Assembly (NCBI GenBank): GCA_023388175.1 | Contig: JAEWGT010000017.1 | Coordinates: 434,001 to 498,000 of the forward strand | Origin: Pseudomonadota bacterium | GTDB lineage: Bacteria > Pseudomonadota > Alphaproteobacteria > Rhizobiales > Devosiaceae | Reading direction: 5' to 3' | DNA: 64,000 nucleotides | Part shown: positions 25,744 to 33,451 of the stretch, piece by piece | Layout: every line of letters begins with the position of its first letter | Numbering within the stretch: position 1 is the first letter of the stretch | Translations under genes and position numbers: made by a program | The notes under the pieces: generated by a model | Seen by the model: only the letters and a program-made list of their open reading frames with translations | What the model was told of the DNA's origin: nothing | Databases searched by the model: none

Positions 25744-26535
25744 TCAGATCCCGCCATACCAGTCATAGCCATTGTCTTCCCAATAGCCGCCCTTTCCACC
25801 ACCGAACGGGCTGAGATCGTCCACCAGTTCAATCGTGTGCAGATATTTGGGCTGCTTGTAGCCCAGCGCCCGCTCCACCCGCAGCCGAACCGGTGCGCCA
25901 TTGCTGACCGGAAGAACCTCATCGTTGAGCCCATAGGCAAGGATGGATTGCGGATGGTAGGCGTCCACGAGGTCCGAACTCGTATAGTAGAGGATGTCAC
26001 CGCTCAGCGTGCGCTGGATATTGTCAAAGCAATGATAGACGGCAAAGCGCGCGCCGGGCTTTACCCCGGCCTGGTCCAGCACCGGCCCCAGTGGCGTGCC
26101 GGTCCATTTGGCGATGCAGCTCCAGCCCTCGACGCAATCATGCCGCGTGATCTGTGTCCGCGCCGGCATATTGCGCAGTTCAGCCAGTGAAAAGCTCACC
26201 TCGCGGTCCACCATCCCCTTGATGGTCAGCCGGTATGGCTCGAAATTGGCCTGCCGCAGGAACATATATTCCGAGGTTGTCGGCTCGGTGGAGCCATTCG
26301 GCTTCATGCCCTGCCGGATCTCGCTTTGGGAATATTCCCGCGCCAGAACCTGATCCCCGATCAGCGCGCGTTGTGCCGAATAGGTCAGCACATTGGCCTG
26401 CTCCATCACCTCACGTACCGGATTGCCGCGCTGCGCCAGAAAGTCGAACTGGTTGCAGCCCGATAGGACAAGCCCGGAACCGGCCGCGGCCGAGCCGAGA
26501 AGGAAGCGCCTGCGATTGACGATCAGCCGGCTCAT
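25744..26535 (-). CDS. Tat-exported molybdopterin oxidoreductase (YedY1/MsrP-like)
   Basis: Periplasmic sulfite-oxidase-fold protein of 263 residues. Twin arginines (NRRRFLLG, residues 7-14) mark Tat export, and LSGC with Cys27 is a plausible lipobox, so it may be lipid-anchored. The Moco-coordinating Cys is likely Cys134 in HDCVEGWSC. Related MsrP enzymes reduce methionine sulfoxide in periplasmic proteins using electrons from a membrane cytochrome b. Its start overlaps the upstream cytochrome b gene by 4 bases. The setting, with a Met-rich peptide and SigF/NrsF, points to the YedY1 branch that repairs an oxidised Met-rich scavenger. Confidence 0.85.
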   Translation of the reverse strand: MSRLIVNRRRFLLGSAAAGSGLVLSGCNQFDFLAQRGNPVREVMEQANVLTYSAQRALIGDQVLAREYSQSEIRQGMKPNGSTEPTTSEYMFLRQANFEPYRLTIKGMVDREVSFSLAELRNMPARTQITRHDCVEGWSCIAKWTGTPLGPVLDQAGVKPGARFAVYHCFDNIQRTLSGDILYYTSSDLVDAYHPQSILAYGLNDEVLPVSNGAPVRLRVERALGYKQPKYLHTIELVDDLSPFGGGKGGYWEDNGYDWYGGI

Positions 26536-27380
26536 GGCTTGTCTCCCTGTTCGGTCGGTGTGCCTGGACTGGTGCGATACCAGCCGGTGATCATCGAGCG
26601 CAGCTCGTTGAGCGGCCCGGCCAGCAGCACCATGGCGATATGGACGATGAAAAACAGCACTAGCAGAACCATGACCACGAAATGGATGGTGCGCGCCGTC
26701 TGCCGGCCGCCGAACACATCCAGCAGCCAGGGCCAGGCCGCATCCATGCCCGGGCTCATGGTCAGCCCGGTAAGAATGATCAGCGGAAACAGGATGAAGA
26801 AGACCGTGAAATAGCTGAGCTTCTGCAGCGGCGAATAGACCCGCCCGTGATGCAGGCGAAACCGCGCGTGATCCAGCGCGTCACGCGGCAGGCCCCTAAT
26901 GTCGCTGCCCTTGGGCAGAATATCCCGCCGCAAATGGCCGTTGATGAAGCTGGCGAGAAACCAGACGAATAGCGCACCGACGAAAATCCAGCCAAAAAAG
27001 AAATGCACGACCCGTCCGGTCGCCAGATCGCGGAAGGATGGAATAGTCACCGCGCTTGGAAATGCGATGTAGCTCGGGTTGGCCTCCGGCCCGCTCATGC
27101 CCAGAACCCCCGTCGTGTCATAAGTCTGGCCGAACAGGGTCGTGCGCCCGCGCGGTCCATCGGGCGTATTGACCGCACCGATCCGCAGCACCGCATTGTC
27201 ATATTCAAAGCCGCTCTCCTGCCCGATATACAGCGCGGGATGAGCGTTGAAGATTTGCAGCCCCGAAAGCAGCAGAAAGAACAGGCAGATCGCCCATATC
27301 CAATGGGTCGCCCGGGTCCAGATGGATTGGCGATAGACCAGTGGGCCACGTTGAGGCGGCGCTATATCCCGCTCTGTCAT
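26532..27380 (-). CDS. Membrane cytochrome b (YedZ1-like electron donor)
   Basis: A 282-residue integral membrane protein of the di-haem cytochrome b561/NapC-partner type. Hydrophobic helices include WTRATHWIWAICLFFLLLSG near the N-terminus, RVVHFFFGWIFVGALFVWFL mid-protein, FFILFPLIILTGL, and TIHFVVMVLLVLFFIVHIAM near the end, with paired His residues as haem ligands. A periplasmic insert of about 70 residues lies between the first two helices. Two adjacent ATGs (27383, 27380) follow GGAGGGA; 27380 has the better spacing. It should feed electrons to the molybdoenzyme encoded next. Confidence 0.85.
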   Translation of the reverse strand: MTERDIAPPQRGPLVYRQSIWTRATHWIWAICLFFLLLSGLQIFNAHPALYIGQESGFEYDNAVLRIGAVNTPDGPRGRTTLFGQTYDTTGVLGMSGPEANPSYIAFPSAVTIPSFRDLATGRVVHFFFGWIFVGALFVWFLASFINGHLRRDILPKGSDIRGLPRDALDHARFRLHHGRVYSPLQKLSYFTVFFILFPLIILTGLTMSPGMDAAWPWLLDVFGGRQTARTIHFVVMVLLVLFFIVHIAMVLLAGPLNELRSMITGWYRTSPGTPTEQGDKP

Positions 27381-27464
27381 CATTCCCTCCCCATCCAAAC
27401 GTCGCGACCACCTGCACTCATAACGTTGCATCATATTGCGCAGATGGCCGCCGTCACGACAACT

Positions 27465-27761
27465 TTACTGCGCGGACATCATTGAATCGCCGCCCATGGC
27501 ATCGCCGCCCATCGCACCGTGCCCATTGTGCAGGTCGTGGCAGGCTTTCTCGGCCACCATGGCAACATCAGCGAAGGTGATGGCCTTGGCCTGCGCGACG
27601 CAGGTGGCGAGGTCGTCCTCGCTCATCGTGGCCATCATGCTGTCGCCGCCCATACTGTCCATCATCGGGTCGGCAGCCATGGCGTCCTGCGCCTGGGCGA
27701 CGCCACCCAGCGTCATCAGCAGGGCAGTCAGTGTGGAGATTGCGAGAAATTTGGTGGACAT
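27465..27761 (-). CDS. Methionine-rich periplasmic peptide (MrpX-like)
   Basis: A 98-residue exported protein with a signal peptide ending GGVAQAQ (about residue 25). The mature 73 residues contain 12 Met (about 16%), arranged in short MGGDSMM/MGGDAMGGD-type repeats at both ends. They flank a helical core with two Cys and a His cluster (KACHDLHNGHG). The first gene of an operon with cytochrome b and molybdoenzyme genes, it sits behind a SigF-type promoter. In Azospira suillum a Met-rich peptide in the same gene context absorbs hypochlorite and is recycled by YedY1. The same role is inferred here; the His/Cys core could alternatively bind copper. Confidence 0.75.
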   Translation of the reverse strand: MSTKFLAISTLTALLMTLGGVAQAQDAMAADPMMDSMGGDSMMATMSEDDLATCVAQAKAITFADVAMVAEKACHDLHNGHGAMGGDAMGGDSMMSAQ

Positions 27762-27814
27762 GATCAGGCTCCCTTAACGACCGCGGCCCATTGCCAGCGG
27801 TTCATGCAAGCCAA

Positions 27815-27840
27815 TTCGCGCGCGCCCTCAGTCTGGTTAC
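27815..27840 (-). promoter_or_regulatory. SigF-type ECF promoter for the Met-rich peptide operon
   Basis: Read on the minus strand, GTAACC (27840-27835) is followed by exactly 16 bases and CGAA (27818-27815). This equals the -35/-10 pattern I know for the Caulobacter SigF regulon. Transcription would begin near 27808, about 47 bases before the ATG at 27761. Confidence 0.75.
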
Positions 27841-27886
27841 GGCTTCACGCAGCCGTGTTCCATGATCGCTTTTTTCATCCACCCAT

Positions 27887-27912
27887 GTAACCTTTCCCAT
27901 ACCGCAAGCGAA
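27887..27912 (+). promoter_or_regulatory. SigF-type ECF promoter for the sigma/anti-sigma genes
   Basis: GTAACC (27887-27892), 16 bases, then CGAA (27909-27912) matches the divergent element exactly in both boxes and spacing. It implies autoregulation of the sigma factor. The predicted transcription start (about 27919) lies only about 4 bases before the ATG at 27923. Confidence 0.75.
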
Positions 27913-27922
27913 TGGGCTGGTG

Positions 27923-28474
27923 ATGCAGGCAGATGCCACTGAAGAACGGATGCGCGCAATGATGCTCGCGGCGCTGGACGGCGACGCGGTAGCCTATAGA
28001 AGCCTATTGTCGGAGCTCACTCGCTATCTTCAGCCCTGGTTTGCCCGCCGCCTCAGCCCGGCCCATGCCGCCCATGCGGAGGATCTCGTGCAGGAAACCT
28101 TGCTCGCAATACACACGCGGCGCGCGACCTATGACCGGAACCGCCCCTTCACCGCCTGGCTTCACGCCGTAGCGCACCACAAGTTCGTCGACCATATCCG
28201 CCGTTATTCCATTCGCCCAACGATCCCTCTCGAAGATGACGCGCCTGTTTTTGCAGTGGATGAAAGCGGTCACAGCGCAGATCGGCACGACGTGGACATC
28301 GCCTTGGCGCACGTCCACGATCGCACCGCCGACCTCATCCGCCAGACCCGCATCGAGGGCGTCAGCATCGCAGAAGCCGCCGCCCGCCATAACATAAGCG
28401 AGACCGCCGCCAAGGTGAGCATTCACCGCGGGCTCAAATCCCTGATGCACCGCTTTGCAGGAGGCGACAGATGA
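27923..28474 (+). CDS. sigF: ECF sigma factor (SigF-like)
   Basis: RNA polymerase sigma-70-family ECF factor of about 183 residues. Region 2 lies around HAEDLVQETLLAIHTRRATY followed by TAWLHAVAHHKFVDHIRRYS (about residues 50-100). Region 4 lies around EGVSIAEAAARHNISETAAK followed by VSIHRGLKSL near the end. A 4-base overlap couples it to the NrsF-type anti-sigma gene, the known SigF-NrsF pairing. The start is uncertain: ATG 27923 (GTG 27920 precedes it) would make a nearly leaderless mRNA, while ATG 27950 (MRAMMLAALDGD) would leave a roughly 30-base leader and fit ECF length. Confidence 0.88.
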   Translation: MQADATEERMRAMMLAALDGDAVAYRSLLSELTRYLQPWFARRLSPAHAAHAEDLVQETLLAIHTRRATYDRNRPFTAWLHAVAHHKFVDHIRRYSIRPTIPLEDDAPVFAVDESGHSADRHDVDIALAHVHDRTADLIRQTRIEGVSIAEAAARHNISETAAKVSIHRGLKSLMHRFAGGDR

Positions 28475-29106
28475 CAAATGATCTCATCGACCGTCTCGCA
28501 TCCGATCTCAAGCCCACCCCGCCGCGCGCCATGGAGCGACGTCTGGCGTTTGCGCTCATCATCGGCATCGTCATCACCTGCATTGGCGGCGCCATTTTGC
28601 TCACGGCCATCGGACGCCCCTTCGGTGCTGCTTTCGGCAGCCCCATGTTCTGGGTCAAGGCCGGCTATACGCTCGCCTTCGGCATGCTGGGCCTCGCCGC
28701 CATGCCCGTTCTGGCGCGGCCCGATGGGCGCATCCTCTGGCCGCTTGCGGGCGCCGCCCTGCTTGTCGTGCTCGCGCTCTCGCTGGGCACAATGTCATGG
28801 ATGGCTGACGATTGGGCCATGCCGGCGCTTATGGGCGGCACGGCCATGGTCTGCCCCTGGCTGATCACCCTCACCGGCGCACCGATCCTTTTTGCGCTGC
28901 TCGCGGCCCTGCGCAAGGCGGCCCCGCGCTCGGCCGCATTGGCCGGTTTTGCCGCCGGGCTGGTCGCCGGCGGTTTCGGCGCCTGGGCCTATGCCTTCTA
29001 TTGCGGGGAAACCGGCATGATGTTCATGGCCGTCTGGTACACTCTCGGCATCATGATGACGGCCCTGCTCGGGGCCGCTCTGGGCCGGCTCGTCCTGCGC
29101 TGGTAG
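28471..29106 (+). CDS. nrsF: NrsF-type anti-sigma factor (DUF1109)
   Basis: A 211-residue inner-membrane protein with a short cytoplasmic N-terminus (MTNDLIDRLASDLKPTPPR) followed by six hydrophobic helices, starting with LAFALIIGIVITCIGGAILL. This is the DUF1109/NrsF layout, in which the N-terminus holds the sigma factor at the membrane until stress releases it. In Caulobacter two conserved Cys of NrsF sense the signal; here candidate cysteines occur in AMVCPWLITL and YAFYCGETG. Translationally coupled to sigF. Confidence 0.85.
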   Translation: MTNDLIDRLASDLKPTPPRAMERRLAFALIIGIVITCIGGAILLTAIGRPFGAAFGSPMFWVKAGYTLAFGMLGLAAMPVLARPDGRILWPLAGAALLVVLALSLGTMSWMADDWAMPALMGGTAMVCPWLITLTGAPILFALLAALRKAAPRSAALAGFAAGLVAGGFGAWAYAFYCGETGMMFMAVWYTLGIMMTALLGAALGRLVLRW

Positions 29107-29123
29107 CCGGCCCGCCAACAAAA

Positions 29124-29151
29124 GGACGCCGCAGCGAAAGCTGCAGCGTCC
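29124..29151. terminator. Hairpin between nrsF and the superoxide dismutase gene
   Basis: GGACGC-c-GCAGC (29124-29135) and GCTGC-a-GCGTCC (29140-29151) form an 11-bp stem with one C/A mismatch and a GAAA loop. It lies between convergent genes. The flanking T-run is poor, so it is a probable rather than certain terminator. Confidence 0.6.
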
Positions 29152-29173
29152 TAAGGTCAAACAGTCATCATGC

Positions 29174-29869
29174 TTACTCGGCCAGTGCCGCCGCGTAGCG
29201 ATCGGACACTTCATCCCAGTTCACCACATCCCACCAGCTGGAAAGATATTCCGCGCGGCGATTATTGTAGGTCAGGTAATAGGCGTGTTCCCACACGTCA
29301 TTGCCCAGAACCGGCGTGCCCTGCACTTCGGCCAGATCCATCAGCGGATTGTCCTGGTTCGGGGTCGTGGTGATTTCGAGTTGTCCCGCGTCTGTAACCA
29401 CCAGCCAGACCCAGCCGGAACCGAAGCGGCCCGCGCCAGCTTCTTCAAATGCGGCTTTGAATTCGTCCATCGAACCATAGACGGCATCGATTGCGGCGGC
29501 GAAGTCCTCGCTGGGCTCACCCGACTGGTCGGCAGGACCGATGATTTCCCAGAAGAATGTGTGGTTCCAGTGCCCGCCCGCTGAATTGCGCACGCCGGTC
29601 GGTTGCTCGCTGGCCGATGCAACCAGCTCCTCCACGCTGGCATTGGCAGAAATCGTGCCGTCTGCCACCGCGTTATTGAGATTGTCGATAAACGACTGAT
29701 GGTGCTTGCTGTGGTGCAATTCCATTGTTTGCGCATCGATTACCGGTTCGAGCGCATCATACTCATAGCCGAGTTCGGGCAGGCTGAATGGTGTCGTTTC
29801 CTGCGCATGAACCGGCAATGCGAAGGCAAGGGCGGCGAGTGCCGTGCTGGCGACGGGGAAGGTTTTCAT
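29174..29869 (-). CDS. Exported Fe/Mn superoxide dismutase
   Basis: Dismutates superoxide. The 231-residue protein carries a clear signal peptide (KTFPVASTALAALAFALPVHAQ), so it should act in the periplasm. That is unusual, because Fe/Mn SODs are mostly cytoplasmic. The mature part has the family stretches MELHHSKHHQSFIDNLN, HWNHTFFWEI and DVWEHAYYLTYNNRR with the three His and one Asp metal ligands. ATG 29869 is used; the codon before it is TTG. It lies beside the SigF module but shows no SigF motif upstream. Confidence 0.9.
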   Translation of the reverse strand: MKTFPVASTALAALAFALPVHAQETTPFSLPELGYEYDALEPVIDAQTMELHHSKHHQSFIDNLNNAVADGTISANASVEELVASASEQPTGVRNSAGGHWNHTFFWEIIGPADQSGEPSEDFAAAIDAVYGSMDEFKAAFEEAGAGRFGSGWVWLVVTDAGQLEITTTPNQDNPLMDLAEVQGTPVLGNDVWEHAYYLTYNNRRAEYLSSWWDVVNWDEVSDRYAAALAE

Positions 29870-29970
29870 CAAAGGGGCTCCTCTAGGGTACAGGAGCCAA
29901 ACAGCCCCCTTCCCCCGAGGTTCCCGCAGAATTCTTCAAGCCCGATAAGAACTTCGTGTGCCGGGCGCGC

Positions 29971-30621
29971 TTAGGCCTCGTCGCGCGCCGCCCAGTTCAT
30001 GCCACGCCGCAGGATGGTCGCCATATTGGGGTTGTCGAATTCCTTGACCGAATGGCCCAGCGTCATGTGGAACACCCGGCCCTTGCCATGATGACGCTTC
30101 CAGGCCACCGGCATCACCACGCCGTCGATCCAGGAGGCATGCTCGCCGGTAAAGGTCGTCGTCGCCAGCACCTCGATCGAGGGATCGACATGCATGTAAT
30201 ACTGCTCCGACGTATAGGGGAATGACTTGATCCCCGCCATGATCGGATCGTCAGGCTTGGTCACGTCCACCTGGTAGTCGATGATATTGCCCGGATGAGC
30301 CACCCATTGGCCGCCCACCATGAACTGGTAATCCACCGCATCGCGGAAAGCGTCGCTCATGCCGCCATGGTGCCCGGCCAGACCCACTCCGTTCTGCACC
30401 GCCTTGGTGAGGTTTTCCACCTCATCCTTGGCAATCTTGCTCATCGTGTAGATGGGGACGATCAGCGACAGATCGTGAATGGACGGATCGGCAAACGCAC
30501 TGGTTTCCGTCGCCGTCCGCACCGAAAATCCATCTTCGTGCAGCCAGCGGCGATAGATGGCGGCGCATTCCTCCGGGTCATGACCTTCCCAGCCGCCATA
30601 AACGATCAAAGCACTGCGCAT
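29971..30621 (-). CDS. ThuA-like domain protein
   Basis: A 216-residue protein of the ThuA/glutamine-amidotransferase-like fold, with SALIVYGGWEGHDPEECAAI at the start and AGHHGGMSDAFRDAVDYQFM followed by VGGQWVAHPG in the middle. It resembles sugar-associated ThuA-like proteins that usually accompany Gfo/Idh/MocA oxidoreductases; here no partner is adjacent. It is distinct in sequence from the thuA gene at 36.1-36.9 kb. Catalytic function is not established for most of the family. Confidence 0.8.
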   Translation of the reverse strand: MRSALIVYGGWEGHDPEECAAIYRRWLHEDGFSVRTATETSAFADPSIHDLSLIVPIYTMSKIAKDEVENLTKAVQNGVGLAGHHGGMSDAFRDAVDYQFMVGGQWVAHPGNIIDYQVDVTKPDDPIMAGIKSFPYTSEQYYMHVDPSIEVLATTTFTGEHASWIDGVVMPVAWKRHHGKGRVFHMTLGHSVKEFDNPNMATILRRGMNWAARDEA

Positions 30622-30728
30622 GCTGCATCACCCCGCAAATCAAAACGGCGCGGAGAATACCCTACTTGATCAGTATTGAAACCCCGTCAGCGATCACACC
30701 GGGTCGATGGCCTGCCCGCGGCGGAAAT

Positions 30729-30744
30729 TTGACCAAAAGGTCCA
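30729..30744. promoter_or_regulatory. RutR-like operator before the 5'-nucleotidase gene
   Basis: TTGACCAAAAGGTCCA matches the RutR consensus TTGACCANNTGGTCAA at 12 of 14 defined positions. It shares TTnACCAnAnGGTCCAnTT with the site at 14961-14976. It lies about 110 bp upstream of the exported 5'-nucleotidase start. Confidence 0.55.
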
Positions 30745-30852
30745 CTTTCGCCCGTCACAAATTGCTGATTAACTCTGCTGCGACGCAGGCGCATGCCGGC
30801 CCGTCCCGGCATGGTTGCGGTGTCGAACGCAAAAAGCAAAGGGATAACAGGG

Positions 30853-32460
30853 ATGAAAAAACTATTGCTGGGCGCCACCGCGCTTACGCTCTGTGCCGGC
30901 TTCTCCAGCGCGGCCTATGCTGAGTTCACGCTCAACATCCTGCACATCAACGATTTCCATTCGCGCTTCGGGCCGATCACCAGCTCTGATTCCAATTGCG
31001 CTCCAGACGCCGATGCGGCCGGCGAATGCTTTGGCGGCATAGCCCGCCTCAAGACCGCCATCGGCGCCAAGCGCGCCGAGCTGGACGGTCAGAATGTCGT
31101 CCTGCTTGATGCCGGCGACCAGTTCCAGGGCTCGTTGTTCTATACGCAGTATCGCAGCGAGATCATCGCCGAATTCGCCAACGATCTCGGCATCGACGTC
31201 ATGGTCGTGGGCAATCACGAATTCGACGATGGCCCCGAAGAGCTGGCCAAGTTCCTCGACGCTGTCACTTTCCCGATCATCTCCGGCAATACCAATGTCG
31301 AGAATGAACCGCTTCTGGCAGGCCGTATCCCGGGCACCTTCGTGCTCGACATCGGCGGCGAACAGGTCGGCATCGTCTCCGCCCTGGCCGAAGACACCGA
31401 CGAAACCTCTTCGCCCGGCCCCAATGTCGAATTTGAAGACACGATCACCAGCCTGCGCGCACAGGTCGACGCGTTGACTGCGGCCGGCATCAACAAGATC
31501 ATCGCGGTAACCCATGTGGGTTATGCCGAGGATCTGCAGATCGCGGCCAATGTTGCCGGCATCGACGTTGTCGTCGGCGGCCATTCCCATACGCTTTTGT
31601 CCAATACCGACGAAGCCGCGGCCGGCCCCTACCCCACTCTCGTCAACAATCCGGACGGCGTGGAAGTGCCGGTCGTCACCGCTGGCGCCTATGCCAAGTA
31701 TCTGGGCGACCTGGTCGTCACCTGGGACGATGAGGGCAATGTCATTTCCGCCGAAGGCGCCCCGATCATCATGGATGCCTCGGTCGAGCCCTACGAAGCC
31801 TATGTCACGCGCCTTGCCGAACTCGAAGAGCCGATCCAGGAACTGATGGCCGAAGTCATCGGCTCCACCACCGAGCCGCTCGAAGGCAGCCGCGAAGTCT
31901 GCCGCGTTCAGGAATGCTCCATGGGCAACCTGCTGGCCGACGCTATTCTCGACCGCGTCGCCGACCAGGGTGCGACCATCGCCTTCCAGAATGGCGGCGG
32001 CATTCGCTCCTCCATCGATGCGGGCGACATCACCATGGGTGAAGTGCTCACCGTCCTGCCTTTCTCCAACACGCTGGCAACCGTTGAAATCTCGGGCGCT
32101 GACGTCATCGACGCGCTGGAAAACGGCGTGAGCGACATCGAGAACGGGGCTGGCCGCTTCGCTCAGGTCGCCGGGCTGAAATATTCCTACACGCTGGCCA
32201 ATCCTGCCGGCGAGCGCATCAGCGATGTCATGGTGCGTGGCGAGGGTGACGAATGGGTGCCGATCGACGAAGAGGCAACCTACAAGATCGTCACCAATAA
32301 CTACGTGCGCGGTGGCGGCGATGGCTACGGCACCTTCGCCGAAGGCGACAATGCCTACGATTTCGGCCCGCCGCTGGAACAGGTCGTCGCCGACTATATC
32401 GCCAAGCAGGGCGGCACCTACACCCCCTATACCGATGGCCGCATCACCATCATCGAATAG
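30853..32460 (+). CDS. Exported 5'-nucleotidase / 2',3'-cyclic phosphodiesterase family
   Basis: Periplasmic hydrolase of 535 residues that dephosphorylates external nucleotides. After the signal peptide (KKLLLGATALTLCAGFSSAA) comes a metallophosphatase domain with LHINDFHSRFG, LLDAGDQFQGSLFYTQYRSE, VVGNHEFDDGPEELAKF and VVGGHSHTLLS. The C-terminal 5'-nucleotidase domain follows (FQNGGGIRSSIDAGDITMGE, NNYVRGGGDGYGTF). I chose the ATG at 30853 for the signal peptide; an ATG at 30793 is in frame upstream. Its nucleoside products would suit the BMP importer and purine pathway at 2-20 kb. The two loci share an operator-like sequence. Confidence 0.92.
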   Translation: MKKLLLGATALTLCAGFSSAAYAEFTLNILHINDFHSRFGPITSSDSNCAPDADAAGECFGGIARLKTAIGAKRAELDGQNVVLLDAGDQFQGSLFYTQYRSEIIAEFANDLGIDVMVVGNHEFDDGPEELAKFLDAVTFPIISGNTNVENEPLLAGRIPGTFVLDIGGEQVGIVSALAEDTDETSSPGPNVEFEDTITSLRAQVDALTAAGINKIIAVTHVGYAEDLQIAANVAGIDVVVGGHSHTLLSNTDEAAAGPYPTLVNNPDGVEVPVVTAGAYAKYLGDLVVTWDDEGNVISAEGAPIIMDASVEPYEAYVTRLAELEEPIQELMAEVIGSTTEPLEGSREVCRVQECSMGNLLADAILDRVADQGATIAFQNGGGIRSSIDAGDITMGEVLTVLPFSNTLATVEISGADVIDALENGVSDIENGAGRFAQVAGLKYSYTLANPAGERISDVMVRGEGDEWVPIDEEATYKIVTNNYVRGGGDGYGTFAEGDNAYDFGPPLEQVVADYIAKQGGTYTPYTDGRITIIE

Positions 32461-32482
32461 ACCTCAACAGGGTCTTCCCAAA

Positions 32483-32508
32483 GGGGCGCTTCGGCGCCCC
32501 TTTTCTTT
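32483..32508 (+). terminator. Rho-independent terminator after the 5'-nucleotidase gene
   Basis: GGGGCGC (32483-32489) and GCGCCCC (32494-32500) form a 7-bp stem with a TTCG tetraloop followed by TTTTCTTTT. Confidence 0.9.
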
Positions 32509-32617
32509 TGCAATCAAGGCACTGAGGGAAAATGTGCCGCAACTTCGACATGATTGGGAGCCAGTCGATCACCGTCTCGTGAAGAGATTCCTCCCTCCCT
32601 GACAACAGAGTTCCCAA

Positions 32618-33019
32618 ATGAAGCCTTTCGCAATCGCCGCTACTCTCGCTGCCACGCTGACCCTTGCCGCCTGCGGCAATGCCCCCGAACAGCCTGCCGA
32701 AACCACCACCCCGGCTGCGCAGACCGAGACCGCTCCGGTGGTTGATCCCGCCCCGTCCGAAACGCCAGCAGTCACGCTCGAAGTGCCGGCCGACACCATG
32801 GTGCCAGGCACCGACATGACGGTGGAAGAGGCCGTTGAGAATGTGCAGCAGCAGGTCCAGTCGCTGGAACTGACCGAGGCCGAGAAACTTCAGCACGTTG
32901 CCGATGCCCGCAAGGCTGCCGAGGATGCCGCCCGCAATGCCGGGCTGACCGAAGAGCAGATCAAACAGGCCGGCGACGCTGCCGAAGAAGCCGCCAGGAC
33001 CATGTTTGGCCTGAACTGA
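32618..33019 (+). CDS. Small lipoprotein with Ala/Glu-rich helical domain
   Basis: A 133-residue protein with a lipobox LAAC (Cys at about residue 19). It has a Pro/Thr/Glu-rich linker of about 40 residues, then a highly charged Ala-rich helical segment (EEAVENVQQQVQSLELTEAE followed by KLQHVADARKAAED). I do not recognise a family. The layout suggests an envelope lipoprotein with a coiled-coil-like end. It stands alone between two terminators. Confidence 0.7.
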   Translation: MKPFAIAATLAATLTLAACGNAPEQPAETTTPAAQTETAPVVDPAPSETPAVTLEVPADTMVPGTDMTVEEAVENVQQQVQSLELTEAEKLQHVADARKAAEDAARNAGLTEEQIKQAGDAAEEAARTMFGLN

Positions 33020-33028
33020 TCTGAAAAG

Positions 33029-33050
33029 GCCCCCGCTTTCGGGCGGGGGC
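33029..33050. terminator. Terminator between the lipoprotein and GlsB-like genes
   Basis: GCCCCCGC (33029-33036) and GCGGGGGC (33043-33050) form an 8-bp stem with a TTTCGG loop. AAAA on the left provides a T-run for the minus-strand gene, so it best serves as that gene's terminator. Confidence 0.75.
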
Positions 33051-33068
33051 AACCACGCTCGGGACGGC

Positions 33069-33320
33069 TCAGGCGCGCCGCGCCAGCTGGCCCCAGATCA
33101 GCAGGATGATCACGGCGCCGACGACCGAGGCAATGAATCCTGCACCGTCACCGGCGCTGTACCAGCCGATCTGCTGGCCTAGCCACGTCGCCAGCACAGA
33201 GCCGACAATCCCCAGCACCGTGGTCAGAATGAAGCCGGAAGGCTTGTTGTCGCCCGGCGTAATCCACTTGGCGATTAGGCCCGCGAAAAAGCCAATGATG
33301 ATGGCCCAGATGATCGACAT
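33069..33320 (-). CDS. GlsB/YeaQ/YmgE-family small membrane protein
   Basis: An 83-residue protein of the transglycosylase-associated (TAG) family with three hydrophobic segments and the typical Gly-rich stretches IIWAIIIGFFAGLIAKWITP, GFILTTVLGIVGSVLATWLG and FIASVVGAVIILLIWG. The start at 33320 is chosen for GGAG upstream; the longer frame to 33461 adds non-family residues. Often stress-induced in other bacteria; molecular role unknown. Confidence 0.88.
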   Translation of the reverse strand: MSIIWAIIIGFFAGLIAKWITPGDNKPSGFILTTVLGIVGSVLATWLGQQIGWYSAGDGAGFIASVVGAVIILLIWGQLARRA

Positions 33321-33451
33321 GTTGACGCTCCATGATAGGTGTAGCCTCATAAGTCGCCAGACCCTCTGCCGGTTGCACGCAGCACCGATCCCTAGCGAAA
33401 ATTCGGCATACCCTGCCCCATTGCCATCCGCCCCCATCGCGGCTAAACCGT

